From positions 1 through 6,154 of the forward strand of contig DRLX01000179.1 in assembly GCA_011322715.1 (NCBI GenBank): 6,154 nucleotides of DNA, in the 5' to 3' direction. The stretch comes from Desulfobulbaceae bacterium. Lineage in GTDB: Bacteria > Desulfobacterota > Desulfobulbia > Desulfobulbales > Desulfobulbaceae. Below are positions 5,102 to 6,154 of the stretch, piece after piece (positions within the stretch are counted from its first letter, which is position 1; each line of letters begins with the position of its first letter). The notes below the pieces were generated by a model. It made no database searches. It saw nothing but the letters and a program-made list of their open reading frames with translations, and had not been told where the DNA came from. The position numbers and the translations under genes are program-made.

Positions 5102-6154
5102 TCAATTTCCCTCCATCTGCTCGGCCTGCCTGGCTAACTGTTCATCTTCCCACCGTTTTTTAATCTGGGCCCAGATGCTGGGAGAAATATCGGTAAAGGT
5201 CATCATCAGGTTGGTCAATTTTTCAGCCTCATCCGGATAGAGTTCAAAATTAGGCATTCGGACATCAGGGATATATTTCTGCGGATCGGCAAGCCACCTG
5301 GCTATCCACTCTTTGCGAAGTCGATTACCGAGATCGCTTTGGTCCGGACCGATAATACCGCCCTGGCCATTCCAGGCATGGCATGCCTGGCAGCTGAAAC
5401 TCTGAAAATAAAACTTCCAGGACGCTTCGGTGTCGGTTGCAGACATGACCTTTTTTTCGGGCAGGTAATAGGGGTAGTCTGCTTTGGACGTATCGGCAAA
5501 AAAGGCAGCCATGGCGGTTGCTTCCTGTTCGCTGAAACCAAATGTCGGCATTCTGGTCGGCAAAATACCGGACGGACGGATTTTTATCGGTTTCTGCAGG
5601 AATTTGACCAGCCACTCCGGGTTAACACGCTCTCCCTCAAAAGAAAGGTTCGGACCTATTGTGCCGCCTTTGCCGCCGATGGTATGGCAGCCCCGACAGT
5701 TATGCTGTTCTATAATCAATTCACCACGCACCGACGGAGCCTTCGGATCCTCCAGAATGGAAATAAATTTGGCCGGAATGTTATGCTTGCGCATGGAAAG
5801 CAGCATGGTCAGAATGGCCTCGGCCTGATCATCGTTGAAACCAAACTTGGGCATCAGGGTGGGAATTTCTTCGGTGGTGAATGCTCTCGGATTTTTCACC
5901 TTCATTTTCAACCAATCGGGCAGGGTATGCGGAATATCGGTATCGGCAAATATCAGCTCTTCCACCCTCTTGGTCCCTATACCGTTATGTTCCGGGGCAT
6001 TGAAGCCAAGGGCAAAAGTATCGATCTTGTGACAACCTGTACAGCCCTTGTCACGGGCCAGTCTTTTCCCTTTTTCCACCAGGGCCACGGATGCGGTATC
6101 ATCGCCATCCACTGCAAAGGGTTTTTTCCCCTTACGGGTACTCAAATAGGCGAC
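5102..6154 (-). CDS. Multidomain class I cytochrome c, at least three haems (5' end beyond window)
   Basis: The frame is open to the right edge (350 visible codons), so the N-terminus is missing. An apparent TTG start at 6145 is very unlikely to be real: it has no signal peptide and the frame continues through it. Numbering from the first visible codon, there are three repeats of haem motif plus downstream methionine: CTGCH 38-42 with Met101 (LMPKFGF), CRGCH 153-157 with Met202 (RMPTFGF), and CQACH 255-259 with Met300 (RMPNFEL). Repeats two and three also have an IGP turn after the haem, typical of class I cytochrome c. The protein ends in a highly charged helix (about 325-350) with no membrane anchor. 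The first visible residues, VAYL followed by STRKGKK, could end a further cytochrome domain or a membrane helix. Multihaem class I proteins of this kind often accompany quinol-oxidising bc-type complexes, so a role as electron acceptor from such a complex is plausible but not shown. Confidence 0.93.
   Translation of the reverse strand, partial: VAYLSTRKGKKPFAVDGDDTASVALVEKGKRLARDKGCTGCHKIDTFALGFNAPEHNGIGTKRVEELIFADTDIPHTLPDWLKMKVKNPRAFTTEEIPTLMPKFGFNDDQAEAILTMLLSMRKHNIPAKFISILEDPKAPSVRGELIIEQHNCRGCHTIGGKGGTIGPNLSFEGERVNPEWLVKFLQKPIKIRPSGILPTRMPTFGFSEQEATAMAAFFADTSKADYPYYLPEKKVMSATDTEASWKFYFQSFSCQACHAWNGQGGIIGPDQSDLGNRLRKEWIARWLADPQKYIPDVRMPNFELYPDEAEKLTNLMMTFTDISPSIWAQIKKRWEDEQLARQAEQMEGN
5109..5114 (-). 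promoter_or_regulatory. Ribosome binding site of the monohaem cytochrome, inside the preceding gene
   Basis: GGAGGG is embedded in the last codons (Glu-Gly) of the multidomain cytochrome, 8 bases before ATG 5100. The preceding gene ends with TGA at 5104-5102, leaving one base between the two genes. Ribosomes finishing the first gene would be placed directly at the start of the second. Confidence 0.8.
5372..5390. repeat. 8-bp inverted repeat over the third haem motif of the multidomain cytochrome
   Basis: CCAGGCAT (5372-5379) and ATGCCTGG (5383-5390) pair around a 3-base loop. The repeat falls on codons for the CQACHAW segment. The haem motif itself constrains these codons (Gln-Ala-Cys-His-Ala-Trp), so the palindrome is probably incidental. 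Confidence 0.4.

Noticed and set aside
5341..5350. 10-bp palindrome GGTCCGGACC
   Set aside because: It lies inside the multidomain cytochrome coding sequence with no partner site, and is readily explained by codon choice.
5102..6145. Complete 347-residue protein starting at TTG 6145
   Set aside because: The frame stays open to the window edge and the product would have no export signal although it carries three haem motifs. It is better treated as a 5'-truncated gene.

Overview
The window holds part of a c-type cytochrome operon, all of it read from the minus strand (right to left). In transcription order it contains: the 3' part of a gene with at least three class I cytochrome c domains (6154-5102, cut off by the right edge); a small secreted monohaem cytochrome c (5100-4627); a 182-base gap with a stem-loop and a possible 29-codon leader ORF; a secreted dodecahaem cytochrome (4444-2198); and a related large multihaem cytochrome (2184-1, cut off by the left edge). 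I count 26 CXnCH haem-attachment motifs in about 6.15 kb: 3 + 1 + 12 + 10.

No taxonomic marker gene is present. The density of multihaem cytochromes, the CX4CH haem motif known from cytochrome c3-type proteins, the moderate GC content and the G-rich Shine-Dalgarno sites all fit an anaerobic, respiring Deltaproteobacterium (Desulfobacterota, for example a Desulfuromonadales or Desulfobulbales relative). This assignment is inference.

Layout: the first two genes are separated by one base and are probably translationally coupled. The two large cytochromes are 13 bases apart. They are clear paralogues, with the same haem order, the same CX4CH third site and many matching segments between haems. 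They differ in instructive ways. At the place of haem 10 in the first paralogue, the second keeps the histidine but has lost both cysteines. The second also carries a long lysine/arginine-rich insert, while the first carries an Asp-rich tandem repeat next to a perfect 14-bp inverted repeat.

Working model (inference): electrons, probably from a quinol-oxidising membrane complex encoded upstream, pass through the class I domains and the monohaem carrier to the two large cytochromes, which act as periplasmic or outer-surface electron conduits or stores. No membrane subunit, Rieske protein, porin or catalytic reductase is visible here, so the donor and the terminal acceptor are unknown. No tRNA, rRNA, CRISPR array or mobile element was seen. 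The many plus-strand ORFs are antisense shadows of the cytochrome genes.
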